Part shown: positions 31,476-40,688 of the stretch, one piece after another | Layout: every line of letters starts with the position of its first letter | Position numbering within the stretch: the stretch's first letter is position 1 | Origin: Cohnella lubricantis | GTDB lineage: Bacteria; Bacillota; Bacilli; Paenibacillales; Paenibacillaceae | Length of the DNA: 64,000 nucleotides | Direction: 5' to 3' | Assembly: GCF_014212015.1 (NCBI RefSeq) | Contig: NZ_JACJVN010000027.1 | Span: forward strand, 37,359-101,358 | Made by a program: the position numbers and the translations under genes | Notes under the pieces: generated by a model | What the model was told of the DNA's origin: nothing | Database searches by the model: none | What the model saw: only the letters and a program-made list of their open reading frames with translations

Positions 31476-32606
31476 ATGCTGAAGATCGGCTCTCACGTAT
31501 CCTTTTCAGACAAAGGACTGCTGACCGCAACGAAGGAAGCGCTCACCTACGGCTCGAGCAGCTTCATGATCTACACCGGCGCACCGCAGAACACGCGGCG
31601 CAAGCCCATCGAGGATCTCTACATCCCGGAGGGCAAGGAGGCAATGGCATCGGCCGGCATCGGCGAGATCGTCGTTCATGCTCCTTATATTATCAATCTC
31701 GCTTCTTATAAGGAAGACACGTTTGATCTTGCGGTCAACTTCCTCCAAGAAGAGATTCGCAGAACCGCCAGCATCGGCGTGAAGAATATCGTGCTGCACC
31801 CGGGCGCCTATACGGAGAAAGACCCGGAATACGGCGTCGCGCGCATCGCCGAAGGCTTGAACCTGGTCCTTGAAGGAACCAAGGAGCTGGATGTGAATAT
31901 TGCGCTGGAGACGATGGCGGGCAAAGGGACGGAGATCGGCCGCAGCTTCGAGGAGATCGCGGCGATTATCGAGAAGGTCCGCGACAACCATCGCCTGACC
32001 GTCTGCATGGACACTTGCCATATGCACGACGCGGGCTACGACATCGTCCGCGACATTGACGGCGTGCTGCGTAAGTTCGACGACGTCGTCGGCTTGGACC
32101 GCGTTGCCGTAGTCCATATTAATGACAGCAAGAATCCGCAGGGCGCGGGCAAAGACCGTCACGCCCCGATCGGAGCGGGCTGGATCGGCTTCGAGGCGAT
32201 CAACCGCGTCGTGCATCACGACGGGTTGAAGGGCCGGCCGTTCATTCTCGAGACGCCGTGGATCGGCAAAGACGGCTCGAGCGAGCGTCCGATGTACGAA
32301 GCGGAGATCGCGCTGCTGCGCGCGGACGTAGAAGAGAGATTTGGCGGAGAGTTTCTCGAGGACGTGGAGCGGCTGCATCATTTCTATGACAAATCCGATA
32401 TTGAACCTCGCTTGTATGTGCTGAACACGTGGGAGCTGCTCAAGTCGGACGCCAAAGCCCGCAAGGCAGACCCGCGCGAGCCGATGGAGAGGCTGTACGA
32501 TCTGGCGGTGGAGAACCGCGTGCTGTCTTCCGATTATAGCGAAGAGCAGATCAACCTGCGGCTTACCGCGAGCTTAGCCGGCAAAGAGCTGCTGGCCAAA
32601 TTGTAA
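31476..32606 (+). CDS. nfo: Deoxyribonuclease IV (endonuclease IV, Nfo) with C-terminal extension
   Basis: This AP endonuclease of 376 residues hydrolyses the backbone 5' of abasic sites in base excision repair. The TIM barrel keeps its trinuclear zinc ligands: [66 protein letters not shown] (seen as HINDSK and DRHAPIG) and FILETPW. Nfo normally ends at ~280-300 residues; here ~90 further residues (from ~286, [18 protein letters not shown] onward) form a mostly helical charged domain. The ATG at 31476 has GAGAGGAG seven to eight bases upstream. Confidence 0.9.
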   Translation: MLKIGSHVSFSDKGLLTATKEALTYGSSSFMIYTGAPQNTRRKPIEDLYIPEGKEAMASAGIGEIVVHAPYIINLASYKEDTFDLAVNFLQEEIRRTASIGVKNIVLHPGAYTEKDPEYGVARIAEGLNLVLEGTKELDVNIALETMAGKGTEIGRSFEEIAAIIEKVRDNHRLTVCMDTCHMHDAGYDIVRDIDGVLRKFDDVVGLDRVAVVHINDSKNPQGAGKDRHAPIGAGWIGFEAINRVVHHDGLKGRPFILETPWIGKDGSSERPMYEAEIALLRADVEERFGGEFLEDVERLHHFYDKSDIEPRLYVLNTWELLKSDAKARKADPREPMERLYDLAVENRVLSSDYSEEQINLRLTASLAGKELLAKL

Positions 32607-32646
32607 GATCAAGATAGAAGGATAGCTGAGAGGAAGAGACCAAACG

Positions 32647-33543
32647 ATGAGTCAACCAGTCTATCAAACGAGGCCGACGGGCGAGGACAAGAGCAATCGC
32701 GCGCGGATGCTGATCCTCTGTCCCGATCGTGCCGGAATCGTAGCGACGGTGTCGCAATTCCTCTACGAGCACGGGGCGAATATCGTGCAGTCCGATCAAT
32801 ACACGATGGATCCCGAAGGCGGCATGTTCTTCATGCGTATCGAGTTCGACCTCGACGGGTTGGAGAGCGCGCTGCCTGCGCTGCAAGAGGATTTCGCGAG
32901 AGTCGCCGACCGCTTCTCGATGAAGTGGAGCGTCTATCGGGCCGGCCGCCGCAAGCGGATCGCCGTGCTCGTCTCGAAGGAGGATCATGCTCTGCTGGAG
33001 CTGCTATGGCAGTGGCAGTCGGGCGACCTGGACGCCGAGATCAGCATGGTTATCAGCAATCACGACGACATGCGCCAGCTGGTCGAGTCGTATGGCATTC
33101 CGTACCACCATATTCCGGTCACGCCTGATACGAAGGCTGAGGCGGAACGCCAGCAGCTTGAACTGACCGAGGGCAAAGTCGATCTGATCATCCTCGCGCG
33201 TTATATGCAGATCGTGACGCCGAAGTTCATCGAGCGGTTCCCGAACCGGATCATCAACATTCACCATTCGTTCCTGCCGGCGTTCGTCGGCGGCAAGCCG
33301 TATCACCAAGCGTACAGCCGCGGCGTTAAGCTGATCGGCGCGACCGCGCATTACGTGACGGATGAGCTCGACGCCGGCCCGATCATCGAGCAGGACGTCC
33401 AGCGGGTCAGCCATCGCGAGAACGTGAACGAGCTGAAGCGTATGGGCAGGCACATCGAACGAACCGTTCTGGCGCGTGCCGTCAAGTGGCATGTGGAGGA
33501 CCGGATCGTCGTGTATCAGAACAAGACCGTAGTATTCGTGTGA
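32647..33543 (+). CDS. purU: Formyltetrahydrofolate deformylase PurU
   Basis: This 298-residue enzyme hydrolyses 10-formyl-THF to THF and formate, balancing the one-carbon pool. An N-terminal ACT domain (~20-100, ARMLILCPDRAGIVATVSQFL) is followed by a formyltransferase domain (~105-298) with the catalytic pattern NIHHSFLPAF and HYVTDELDAGPIIEQD. GAGAGGAAGAG precedes the ATG. The gene lies 40 bases after nfo and may be cotranscribed. The ACT domain usually senses glycine/methionine. Confidence 0.95.
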   Translation: MSQPVYQTRPTGEDKSNRARMLILCPDRAGIVATVSQFLYEHGANIVQSDQYTMDPEGGMFFMRIEFDLDGLESALPALQEDFARVADRFSMKWSVYRAGRRKRIAVLVSKEDHALLELLWQWQSGDLDAEISMVISNHDDMRQLVESYGIPYHHIPVTPDTKAEAERQQLELTEGKVDLIILARYMQIVTPKFIERFPNRIINIHHSFLPAFVGGKPYHQAYSRGVKLIGATAHYVTDELDAGPIIEQDVQRVSHRENVNELKRMGRHIERTVLARAVKWHVEDRIVVYQNKTVVFV

Positions 33544-33591
33544 GAAAAGGTGTTCAAGCGCAGCATGCGAAGCTCGAGCTGTGCTAAAACA

Positions 33592-33643
33592 AGAGGCTGC
33601 GAGGCACAATAGCCATACTGGCCATGCTGCGATTGCAGCCTCT
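33592..33643 (+). terminator. Probable terminator/leader hairpin between purU and tkt
   Basis: AGAGGCTGC pairs with GCAGCCTCT over 9 bases, enclosing ~34 bases with smaller internal pairings (GGC/GCC). No T-run follows, so a structured leader for tkt is also possible. Confidence 0.4.
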
Positions 33644-33708
33644 ATACATATGCCGCCTTCGCCGGCCAAGAATGCTCGTGGACAAGAACAAGGAGGTCTT
33701 CTAACGCT

Positions 33709-35724
33709 ATGACAGCAAGCTTGAGAACGATCGAACAGCTATCCGTCACAACGATCCGCACGCTCGCGATCGACGCGATCGAGAAGGCGAAGTCCGGACA
33801 TCCGGGCATGCCGATGGGCGCGGCTCCAATGGGCTACCAGCTGTTCGCCAAGACAATGAAGCATAACCCATCCAATCCTTCCTGGATCGACCGCGACCGC
33901 TTCGTGTTATCCGCAGGCCACGGCTCGATGCTGCTCTATTCCTTGCTTCATCTCAGCGGCTACGATCTTCCTCTAGACGAGATCAAGAACTTCCGTCAAT
34001 GGGGCTCGCTGACGCCCGGGCACCCGGAATTTGGCCACACGGCAGGCGTCGACGCAACGACCGGTCCGCTCGGCCAGGGCTTCGGCATGGCTGTCGGCAT
34101 GGCGATGGCGGAAGCGCAGCTTGGCGCGACTTATAACCGCGAAGGCTTCGAATTGATCAACCATCGCACGTATGTCATCTGCGGAGATGGCGACCTGTCG
34201 GAAGGCATCTCCTCCGAAGCGGCATCTCTGGCCGGCCACTTGCAATTAGGCAAGCTGATCGTCTTGTACGATTCGAACGATATATCGCTCGACGGCGAAT
34301 TGAGCCTGTCGTTCTCCGAGAATGTAGCGAAGCGCTTCGAGGGCTATAATTGGCAGGTGCTGCGCGTCGGCGACGGCAACGACCTGAATGCGCTGGCGAA
34401 GGCGATCGCGGCTGCGCAAGCCGAGACGTCCAAGCCAACCTTGATCGAAGTGAAGACGGTCATTGGCTATGGTTCTCCGAACAAGGGGGGCAAGGGCGGC
34501 CATCAGGGCACGCACGGTTCTCCGCTTGGTACGGAAGAAGCGAAGCTCACCAAGGATGTCTATGAGTGGGATTATCCGGAGTTCACCGTTCCGGACGAGG
34601 TACGGGCGCACTTCGCGGAAGTGAAGAAGAAAGGCGAGGCTGCGAACGCGGCTTGGAACGAGCTGTTCGCGAAGTATAAAGCCGCGCATGCGGACTTGGC
34701 TGCTCAGTTCGAGAACGCGGAGAGCCGCAAGCTGCCGGCCGGCTGGGACGCCGAGCTGCCGAAGTATACGCCTGCGGATAAGGCGCTGTCGACACGCGTC
34801 GCTTCAGGCAACGCGCTGAATGGCTTGGCGCCGAAGGTGCCTCATCTCGTGGGCGGCTCCGCCGACCTGGAGAGCTCCACGATGACGCACCTGAAGGGCT
34901 TGCCGCAATTCAAAGCCGGCCAGTACGACGGCCGCAACATCTACTTCGGCATTCGCGAATTCGCGATGGCCGCAGCCATGAACGGCATCATGCTGCATGG
35001 GGGCCTCAAGGTATACGGCGGCACGTTCTTCGTGTTCACCGACTATCTCCGGCCGGCTGTCCGCCTGGCAGCGCTCATGAAGCTGCCAGTCGTCTATGTG
35101 CTGACGCACGACTCCATCGCTGTCGGCGAAGACGGACCGACGCACGAGCCGATCGAGCAGCTCGCTTCGATCCGCGTCATCCCCGGCTTGACGGTGCTTC
35201 GTCCGGGCGATGCCAACGAGACTTCTGCGGCATGGGCCTACGCGGTCGAGAACAACGACAATCCGGTCGCGCTCGTCCTCACGCGCCAGAACCTGCCGAT
35301 CCTCGAAGGGACAGCCGAGATGGCTCGCGAAGGCATCAAGAGAGGCGGCTATATTCTGTCCGAGGCCGCGAACGGACAGCCGCAAGGCATTCTGATCGCG
35401 ACCGGCTCCGAGGTTCAGCTGGCCGTCGCTTCGCAGAAGGCGCTGGCAGAGCAGGGCATTCATGTTCGCGTCGTCAGCCTGCCGAGCTGGGATCTGTTCG
35501 ACAAGCAGCCGAAGGATTACCGCGACAGCGTCATTCCGAAGAACATCAAAGCGCGCCTCGCGATCGAGATGGCCCATCCGTTCGGCTGGGATCGCTTCGT
35601 CGGCGACGAAGGGGCCGTCCTCGGCATCGACAAGTTCGGCGCATCCGCTCCGGGCGATCGCGTGATCAAGGAATACGGCTTCACCGTTGAGAACGTGGTG
35701 GAGCAATTCAAGAAGCTGCTGTAA
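33709..35724 (+). CDS. tkt: Transketolase
   Basis: This 671-residue thiamine-diphosphate enzyme of the pentose phosphate pathway moves two-carbon units between ketoses and aldoses. The N-terminal domain has [19 protein letters not shown] and the ThDP-binding [15 protein letters not shown]...N segment. The middle domain has the glutamate motif [15 protein letters not shown] and [14 protein letters not shown] [12 protein letters not shown], with [19 protein letters not shown]. The C-terminal domain is ~530-671. The length is normal. AAGGAGG lies about thirteen bases before the ATG. The next gene, ppnP, is 28 bases away, so the two are probably cotranscribed. Confidence 0.97.
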   Translation: MTASLRTIEQLSVTTIRTLAIDAIEKAKSGHPGMPMGAAPMGYQLFAKTMKHNPSNPSWIDRDRFVLSAGHGSMLLYSLLHLSGYDLPLDEIKNFRQWGSLTPGHPEFGHTAGVDATTGPLGQGFGMAVGMAMAEAQLGATYNREGFELINHRTYVICGDGDLSEGISSEAASLAGHLQLGKLIVLYDSNDISLDGELSLSFSENVAKRFEGYNWQVLRVGDGNDLNALAKAIAAAQAETSKPTLIEVKTVIGYGSPNKGGKGGHQGTHGSPLGTEEAKLTKDVYEWDYPEFTVPDEVRAHFAEVKKKGEAANAAWNELFAKYKAAHADLAAQFENAESRKLPAGWDAELPKYTPADKALSTRVASGNALNGLAPKVPHLVGGSADLESSTMTHLKGLPQFKAGQYDGRNIYFGIREFAMAAAMNGIMLHGGLKVYGGTFFVFTDYLRPAVRLAALMKLPVVYVLTHDSIAVGEDGPTHEPIEQLASIRVIPGLTVLRPGDANETSAAWAYAVENNDNPVALVLTRQNLPILEGTAEMAREGIKRGGYILSEAANGQPQGILIATGSEVQLAVASQKALAEQGIHVRVVSLPSWDLFDKQPKDYRDSVIPKNIKARLAIEMAHPFGWDRFVGDEGAVLGIDKFGASAPGDRVIKEYGFTVENVVEQFKKLL

Positions 35725-35752
35725 GCGCATAGGAGAGGGAGAGGGGAATCGC

Positions 35753-36064
35753 ATGTCGCAATTCGATAACGTGTCCGTCATCAAGGAAGCCAATATCTAC
35801 TTCGACGGGAGAGTGACGAGCCGCACCGTGCTGTTCGCGGACGGCACCCGCAAGACGCTCGGCATCATGCTGCCGGGCGAATACGAATTCGGTACCGATT
35901 CGCAGGAGCTGATGGAGATCCTAGCCGGCGAGCTGACTGTTCAGCTGCCAGGCAGCGAAGAATGGATCGCCATCTCCGGCAAAGGCGAATTCACCGTGCC
36001 GGCGAACGCCAAGTTCAAGCTCAAAGTGACGCAAACAGCCGACTACGTCTGCTCGTATCAATAA
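35753..36064 (+). CDS. ppnP: Pyrimidine/purine nucleoside phosphorylase PpnP (DUF1255)
   Basis: This is a 103-residue single-domain cupin. PpnP family markers are NVSVIKEANIYFDGRVTSRTV, LGIMLPGEYEFGTDSQELMEI (recognised by MLPGEYEF), EGxL-type AGELTVQLPG and the C-terminal GEFTVPANAKFKLKV. The family phosphorolyses several nucleosides to base plus ribose-1-phosphate. Following transketolase, it would feed ribose into the pentose phosphate pool. The ATG at 35753 has GGGAGAGGGG upstream; the longer frame starts inside tkt and is rejected. Confidence 0.92.
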   Translation: MSQFDNVSVIKEANIYFDGRVTSRTVLFADGTRKTLGIMLPGEYEFGTDSQELMEILAGELTVQLPGSEEWIAISGKGEFTVPANAKFKLKVTQTADYVCSYQ

Positions 36065-36079
36065 GAACGGGTCAAGAAT

Positions 36080-36114
36080 AACCCCGAGGTTCCGATGAGG
36101 AACTTCGGGGTTTT
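36080..36114 (+). terminator. Terminator after ppnP, shared with the convergent regulator gene
   Basis: AACCCCGAGGTTCC pairs with GGAACTTCGGGGTT (14 bases, one G-U) around GATGA and is followed by TTTT. On the opposite strand it ends the regulator gene that stops at 36122. Confidence 0.88.
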
Positions 36115-36121
36115 CATTAAG

Positions 36122-37039
36122 TTAATCCACATGGACGTCGTAGAGCACGCGAACCAACAGCCCTTGCGCATAGTTGCCGAAGCTCTTGCCGTAGATCGTC
36201 AGCCCGCGCTTGTTGACCGGGTTGTCGGTAACGGCAATTCGGAGCGTCAACTCGCTCTTGTAATCCAAGTCGATCTGATCGATCGTCACGTCCGATATTC
36301 GGCACCCGTCGATGAAGCTGCCTTCGCGGTTAATGCGAATGAGCTTCAGCATGCCGTATTGGTTCAGGTGCGGCGGCCACCAATCCGGATTGATCGCTCC
36401 TCTGGCATCGCCGAAATCCCCCGGACTCGTCCAAGAGCCGATCTCGATGCCGTTCACGTAGAAATAAATATCCGAAGGATAGTTATCGCAATAGCCCGGA
36501 GCCTCCGAACCTAGCTCCATCGAGAATTGAATCTCCCGGAACGTCTGATTGGACTTCAAGTAATTCGGCACGCGATATTCCAGGAATCCTTCGGAGAGCC
36601 AGATGATCTCGGAATCGATCCGCTGAGGATCGGCGAAATATCGGGGATCGTCGAAGTCGCCGATGATGCTGTCTTTGGTCGCCAGGCCGCAGGTCGGAGA
36701 TGCTTGATAATTGCTGTAGTGGCCGACCTGAATCTCAACCTCGTACAGATTCTCAACATCGCTCTTGCGAAGCTCGATCATCAGCTTGTCTTCGTTCAGA
36801 TAGCAAAGCTTCTGAATGCCATGCTTGCCGACCGAAGTGTTAATCTCGATCAGTCCGCTCTCTTCCAGCTTCTTCACATGCATGGTGATGGCGCCGTTGC
36901 TGAGATTCAGCTTGCCTGCGAGATCGTTCAAGTTGAGCGACTGGTGCTTGGCGAGCAGCTCGAGAATTTGAATTCGAATGTCTGAACTGAGCGCTTTGAA
37001 GATGTCCAAGCCGCTCATCAAATCTTTGATATAGATCAT
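36122..37039 (-). CDS. ArsR-type regulator with C-terminal ligand-binding domain
   Basis: The 305-residue protein has a winged helix at ~10-85 (DIFKALSSDIRIQILELLAKHQ, NLNDLAGKLNLSNGAITMHVKKLEESGLI) of ArsR/HTH type. An unusual ~210-residue C-terminal domain rich in beta strands and aromatics follows (YPSDIYFYVNGIEIGSW, GDFGDARGAINPDWWPPHL). The C-terminal domain recalls carbohydrate-binding jelly rolls, which would let the repressor sense a sugar (inference). It is divergent from araNPQ-GH43, so it is the likely specific regulator of that cluster. The ATG at 37039 (MIYIKD) has AAGGAG seven bases upstream. Confidence 0.8.
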   Translation of the reverse strand: MIYIKDLMSGLDIFKALSSDIRIQILELLAKHQSLNLNDLAGKLNLSNGAITMHVKKLEESGLIEINTSVGKHGIQKLCYLNEDKLMIELRKSDVENLYEVEIQVGHYSNYQASPTCGLATKDSIIGDFDDPRYFADPQRIDSEIIWLSEGFLEYRVPNYLKSNQTFREIQFSMELGSEAPGYCDNYPSDIYFYVNGIEIGSWTSPGDFGDARGAINPDWWPPHLNQYGMLKLIRINREGSFIDGCRISDVTIDQIDLDYKSELTLRIAVTDNPVNKRGLTIYGKSFGNYAQGLLVRVLYDVHVD

Positions 37040-37262
37040 CCTGGTACTCCTTCCGTCCGTTACTCGAACGGGCTGCATGTACTGGCAAGGCGGCATTCCG
37101 CCGGGCGGATCTTGTCGCTCTTTGCGATTGCCTTTTTAATTTTACTACATATAAATTTAAAATAAAACAAACTTTTTTACAGATAAATCTTTATTTAGAA
37201 CTAATTCGTTACATGTATCGCATATACCTTTAAAAAAACATGAAAAGATTTAGGTTTATGTG

Positions 37263-37289
37263 TTTACAACGATCCATAGCTGTGATAAT
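37263..37289 (+). promoter_or_regulatory. Predicted promoter of the araN operon (extended -10)
   Basis: TTTACA (37263-37268) and GATAAT (37284-37289) with an upstream TG (TGTGATAAT) form an extended -10 promoter with a 15-base spacer. It lies in a ~370-base AT-rich gap (37130-37500), much richer in A/T than any neighbouring gene and containing several ATAAATTT/TTTATTTA-like half sites that could bind the divergent ArsR-type regulator. Confidence 0.5.
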
Positions 37290-37295
37290 TTAGTA

Positions 37296-37310
37296 ATGCA
37301 AACGCATACA
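37296..37310 (+). promoter_or_regulatory. CcpA catabolite-responsive element (cre)
   Basis: ATGCAAACGCATACA matches the Bacillus cre consensus WTGNAANCGNWNNCW at every defined position. It begins at the predicted transcription start of the araN operon, the place where CcpA represses. Confidence 0.7.
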
Positions 37311-37514
37311 TCTCCTTTATTGTGAATTAGTTTAGGACATTTTGCAATAAAGAGATGGCTCCGAGCGTGCCGGGATACGGCAGGCCATTCCACTTCGAAC
37401 CGCAAACATCAATCTGCACTAAACATCATGCCATTTCTTCCTTGCTGCTGTTCAGTGGGTGAACTCATCTTTGTTTTACGAAGTAATCAAGCAAAGAACC
37501 TGGGAGGGTCACGG

Positions 37515-38849
37515 ATGAGGAAAAAGTGGTTGATCGTTCTGATGGTCATGTCAATGGTTATGTTCTTGTGGGGGTGCTCCAAATCGTCTTCAACGTCGTC
37601 CGGCGGCGAGAGCTCGGTGCTCGAAGGCGGCGCGGGCGAAGGGGCGACGGAGCTCAGCTATTGGACGTTCGTCGAGCTGCATGGCCAGCACTTCGAGAAG
37701 ATGCTGGAGAAGTGGAACGCGGCTAATCCGGATAAGCAAATCAAGCTGAATGTCACGGTTATGCCGTATGACGACATGCATAACAAGCTGTCGATCGCGG
37801 TTCAAACGGGCCAAGGGGCGCCGGATATCTCGGATATCGAGGTCGGCAAGTTCCCGGACTTCCTGAAGGGCGAGCCGCAGCTTGTTCCGCTGAACGATGT
37901 GGTGGAGCCTTATAAGGATACGATCGTTCAATCGCGGTTAGACATGTATGCTAAAGACGGCAATTACTATGGCGCTCCGACCCACGTTGGCGCAGCGCTC
38001 GCTTTCTACAATACGGAGATTCTTGAAGCCGCTGGCGTCGATTACAAGGCGATCGACACGTGGGAGGACTACAAGAAAGCAGGTCAGCAAGTCTACGAGA
38101 AGACCGGCAAATATATGGGAACGGCGGATACGAGCGCGCTCTGGCAGATTAATATGATGCTGGCTGAGCAAAGCTCGGATTTGACAGACGACTCCGGCAA
38201 ACCGATCGTCAATTCCCCTGAGATGGTGAAGGGCCTGTCTATCCTGAAGGATCTGCAGGACAGCAACGTCCTCGCGACGGTCGCCGGCGGCCAGCCGGAT
38301 ACGGAGGAAGCGTACGGCGAATTCAACCAAGGCAATTATGCGAGCGCCATGATGCCATTCTGGTTCACGTCGCGCTTCGTCAACTACATGCCGGATCTGG
38401 CGGGCAAGATCGCCATCGCGCCGATCCCGGTTATCGAGAAGGGCCAGCCGAGATCGTACGGCGGCGGCGGCACAGGGACGGTCGTTACCAAGACGGCCAA
38501 AGACGTGCAGCTGGCCAAGGAGTTCGTCGCCTTCGCGAAGCTGTCGGCGGACGCCAATGTCGAGATTTGGAACACGCTCGGCTTCGATCCGATCAACATG
38601 GACGTATGGTCGATGGAGGACGTCACGCATAACCCCGAGAACAAGTTCAATCAATACTTCGTGAACAATGCGTTCGACGTGCTGAACGAGATTAAGGACG
38701 GCATTCAGCAGATCAAATCGACGGCAGCTTCGCCGACGATCAACAACGTCTTCGGCACGACGACGTTAAACGAGATCTTCGAGGACGGCAAGGACGTCAA
38801 GCAAGCGCTGGACGATGCCCAGGCATCCATCGAACAGCAACTGCAGTAA
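37515..38849 (+). CDS. araN: Arabinose-oligosaccharide-binding lipoprotein AraN
   Basis: This 444-residue extracytoplasmic solute-binding lipoprotein has a lipobox FLWGC at ~17-21 and a Ser/Gly tether. The family body includes LSYWTFVELHGQHFEKMLEKWN, IKLNVTVMPYDDMHNKLSIAVQ and PDISDIEVGKFPDFLKG, a close match to AraN of Bacillus. It binds arabinose oligomers from arabinan and passes them to AraP/AraQ; the ATPase is probably the shared MsmX-type subunit, absent here. The ATG at 37515 lies six bases after GGGAGGGT. A hairpin follows before araP. Confidence 0.9.
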   Translation: MRKKWLIVLMVMSMVMFLWGCSKSSSTSSGGESSVLEGGAGEGATELSYWTFVELHGQHFEKMLEKWNAANPDKQIKLNVTVMPYDDMHNKLSIAVQTGQGAPDISDIEVGKFPDFLKGEPQLVPLNDVVEPYKDTIVQSRLDMYAKDGNYYGAPTHVGAALAFYNTEILEAAGVDYKAIDTWEDYKKAGQQVYEKTGKYMGTADTSALWQINMMLAEQSSDLTDDSGKPIVNSPEMVKGLSILKDLQDSNVLATVAGGQPDTEEAYGEFNQGNYASAMMPFWFTSRFVNYMPDLAGKIAIAPIPVIEKGQPRSYGGGGTGTVVTKTAKDVQLAKEFVAFAKLSADANVEIWNTLGFDPINMDVWSMEDVTHNPENKFNQYFVNNAFDVLNEIKDGIQQIKSTAASPTINNVFGTTTLNEIFEDGKDVKQALDDAQASIEQQLQ

Positions 38850-38872
38850 TCCGCACACGGCAATAGCGCTGC

Positions 38873-38904
38873 GAGCTACCCTGATGAGGGGTAGCTCTAT
38901 TTTG
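38873..38904 (+). terminator. Stem-loop between araN and araP (partial terminator)
   Basis: GAGCTACCC and GGGTAGCTC are perfect 9-base arms around TGATGAG, followed by TATTTT. It sits in the 78-base gap after the binding-protein gene and probably lowers expression of the permeases relative to AraN. Confidence 0.7.
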
Positions 38905-38927
38905 GAAAGGCAAGAGGTGAAGATCGC

Positions 38928-39821
38928 ATGGTCAAACGATTCCTTTACTCTCAGAAGGTAGCGCCTTACGTGTTCGTACTGCCGTTCATCCTCGTGTTTC
39001 TCCTCTTCTGGGTGTACCCGCTGGGCAGCTCCGTCTCGATGGGATTCCAGAAGATCACGATCGGCCAGGAAGCGCAATGGGTCGGCCTTGATAACTATAC
39101 CAAGATGCTGGGCGACGAGATCTTCTTGAAGGCGATCAAGAACAGCTTCGTCTATATGGTGCTGACGATTGTGATTCTGATCCCGTTCCCGATGCTGTTC
39201 GCCGTCTTGATTAACAGCAAGATGATGTGGGCAAGAGAGTTCTTCAAATCCGCGTTCTTCCTGCCGGCTTTGACGTCTGTCGTGGTCGCAGGCACGATCT
39301 TCCGGCTTATGTTCGGCGAGATGGAGACTTCCTTGACTAACAGCTTCCTGGGCTTGTTCGGGCTCGAGCCGGTTAAGTTCCTGAAAGGGCAAACGACTGG
39401 ATTCATCGCGCTGCTCACGCTGGCGACCTGGCGATGGACGGGCGTTAACATGCTCTATTTTCTATCCGGACTTAAGAACATCCCCGAGGAATATTACGAA
39501 GCGGCTTCGATCGACGGCGCTTCTGCCGCCCAGAAGTTCTTCCGGATTACGATCCCGATGCTGAAGCCGACGACGATCTATGTTGTCACGATCAGCATCT
39601 ACGCAGGCCTTGCGATGTTCGTCGAGAGCCTCATGCTGTGGAACGGCAACAATTCACCGAAGAACATCGGCCTTACAATCGTCGGTTATCTGTACCGTCA
39701 AGGGATCGAGAAGAATGAGATGGGCTATGCCGCTGCCGTCGGCATCGTGCTGCTCTTGATCGCGATGATCATTAATCTCACGCAACTAACCTTAACCGGC
39801 ATGTTCCGAAAGGGGGAGTAG
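38928..39821 (+). CDS. araP: Arabinose-oligosaccharide ABC permease AraP
   Basis: This is a 297-residue MalF-type permease with about six membrane helices. It starts YVFVLPFILVFLLFWVYP and ends IVLLLIAMIINLTQLTL. The EAA loop interacting with the ATPase reads EYYEAASIDGASAAQKFFRITIPML. It forms the translocation channel with AraQ, whose ATG is one base beyond this stop. GGCAAGAGGTG precedes the ATG. It belongs to the araN-P-Q-GH43 operon. Confidence 0.92.
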   Translation: MVKRFLYSQKVAPYVFVLPFILVFLLFWVYPLGSSVSMGFQKITIGQEAQWVGLDNYTKMLGDEIFLKAIKNSFVYMVLTIVILIPFPMLFAVLINSKMMWAREFFKSAFFLPALTSVVVAGTIFRLMFGEMETSLTNSFLGLFGLEPVKFLKGQTTGFIALLTLATWRWTGVNMLYFLSGLKNIPEEYYEAASIDGASAAQKFFRITIPMLKPTTIYVVTISIYAGLAMFVESLMLWNGNNSPKNIGLTIVGYLYRQGIEKNEMGYAAAVGIVLLLIAMIINLTQLTLTGMFRKGE

Positions 39822-39822
39822 T

Positions 39823-40656
39823 ATGAGCCGCCAACTGCCGAAGAGGCTCGGCCTCCTGCTGCTTTTCACCGTTATCTGTCTGGCAGTGCTGGTTCCGTTC
39901 TACGCAATTACGCTCGGTTCGTTCAAGCCGGGCAAGGAGCTGGTACGGGGCGGGCTAAACCTGAGCTTAGACCCTTCGGTCATGAGCTTCGACAACTTCA
40001 CGTTTCTGTTCACCGGCGAACATGCTTACTTCACCTGGTTCTTCAATTCACTGCTGTTGACGCTTGTGCAGGTGGCTGTAACACTGCTGGTCAGCGCATT
40101 CGTCGCTTACGGCTTCGCCGCTTACGAATTTAGAGGGAAGAACTTCCTCTTCATCTGTGTGCTGCTCATCATGATGGTGCCGTTCGAAATTCTGCTGCTT
40201 CCGCTCTACAAATTGATGTACGACATCCATCTGATGAATTCATATGGGGCGATCATTCTGCCGGGGCTTGCGAGCGCCGCCACCGTGTTCTTCTTCCGGC
40301 AATATTTAAGGGGTATTCCCGAAGAGATTATCACCGCCGGACGGGTTGACGGCGCCAGCGAGTACGGTATCTACTTCCGGCTTATTCTTCCGGTGATGAA
40401 GCCTGCCTTCGCGGCTATGGCGATCTTGAATGGCATGAACAGCTGGAACAACCTGCTCTGGCCGTTCATGGTGCTAAGCGACGCTAACAAGTATACGCTG
40501 CCGATCGGCTTGAAGACGCTGCTCACGCCGTACGGGAATAACTATGACCTGCTCATCGTCGGCTCCTTCTTCTCGATTCTGCCGATCTTCGCCCTCTTTA
40601 TCGCCTTCCAGAAATACTTTATCGACGGCATGACGGCCGGCTCGGTCAAAGGATAA
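39823..40656 (+). CDS. araQ: Arabinose-oligosaccharide ABC permease AraQ
   Basis: The 277-residue MalG-type permease has six helices (LLLLFTVICLAVLVPFYAITLGSF at the N terminus). Its EAA loop is EEIITAGRVDGASEYGIYFRLILPVMKP, recognised by its GRVDGAS core. It is the AraP partner; the coding sequences are nearly contiguous, and AAGGGGGAG lies at the end of araP. It continues the operon toward the GH43 gene 32 bases away. Confidence 0.92.
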   Translation: MSRQLPKRLGLLLLFTVICLAVLVPFYAITLGSFKPGKELVRGGLNLSLDPSVMSFDNFTFLFTGEHAYFTWFFNSLLLTLVQVAVTLLVSAFVAYGFAAYEFRGKNFLFICVLLIMMVPFEILLLPLYKLMYDIHLMNSYGAIILPGLASAATVFFFRQYLRGIPEEIITAGRVDGASEYGIYFRLILPVMKPAFAAMAILNGMNSWNNLLWPFMVLSDANKYTLPIGLKTLLTPYGNNYDLLIVGSFFSILPIFALFIAFQKYFIDGMTAGSVKG

Positions 40657-40688
40657 AGCCAAACCAGCGTTAGATTGGAGAGAGAGAC

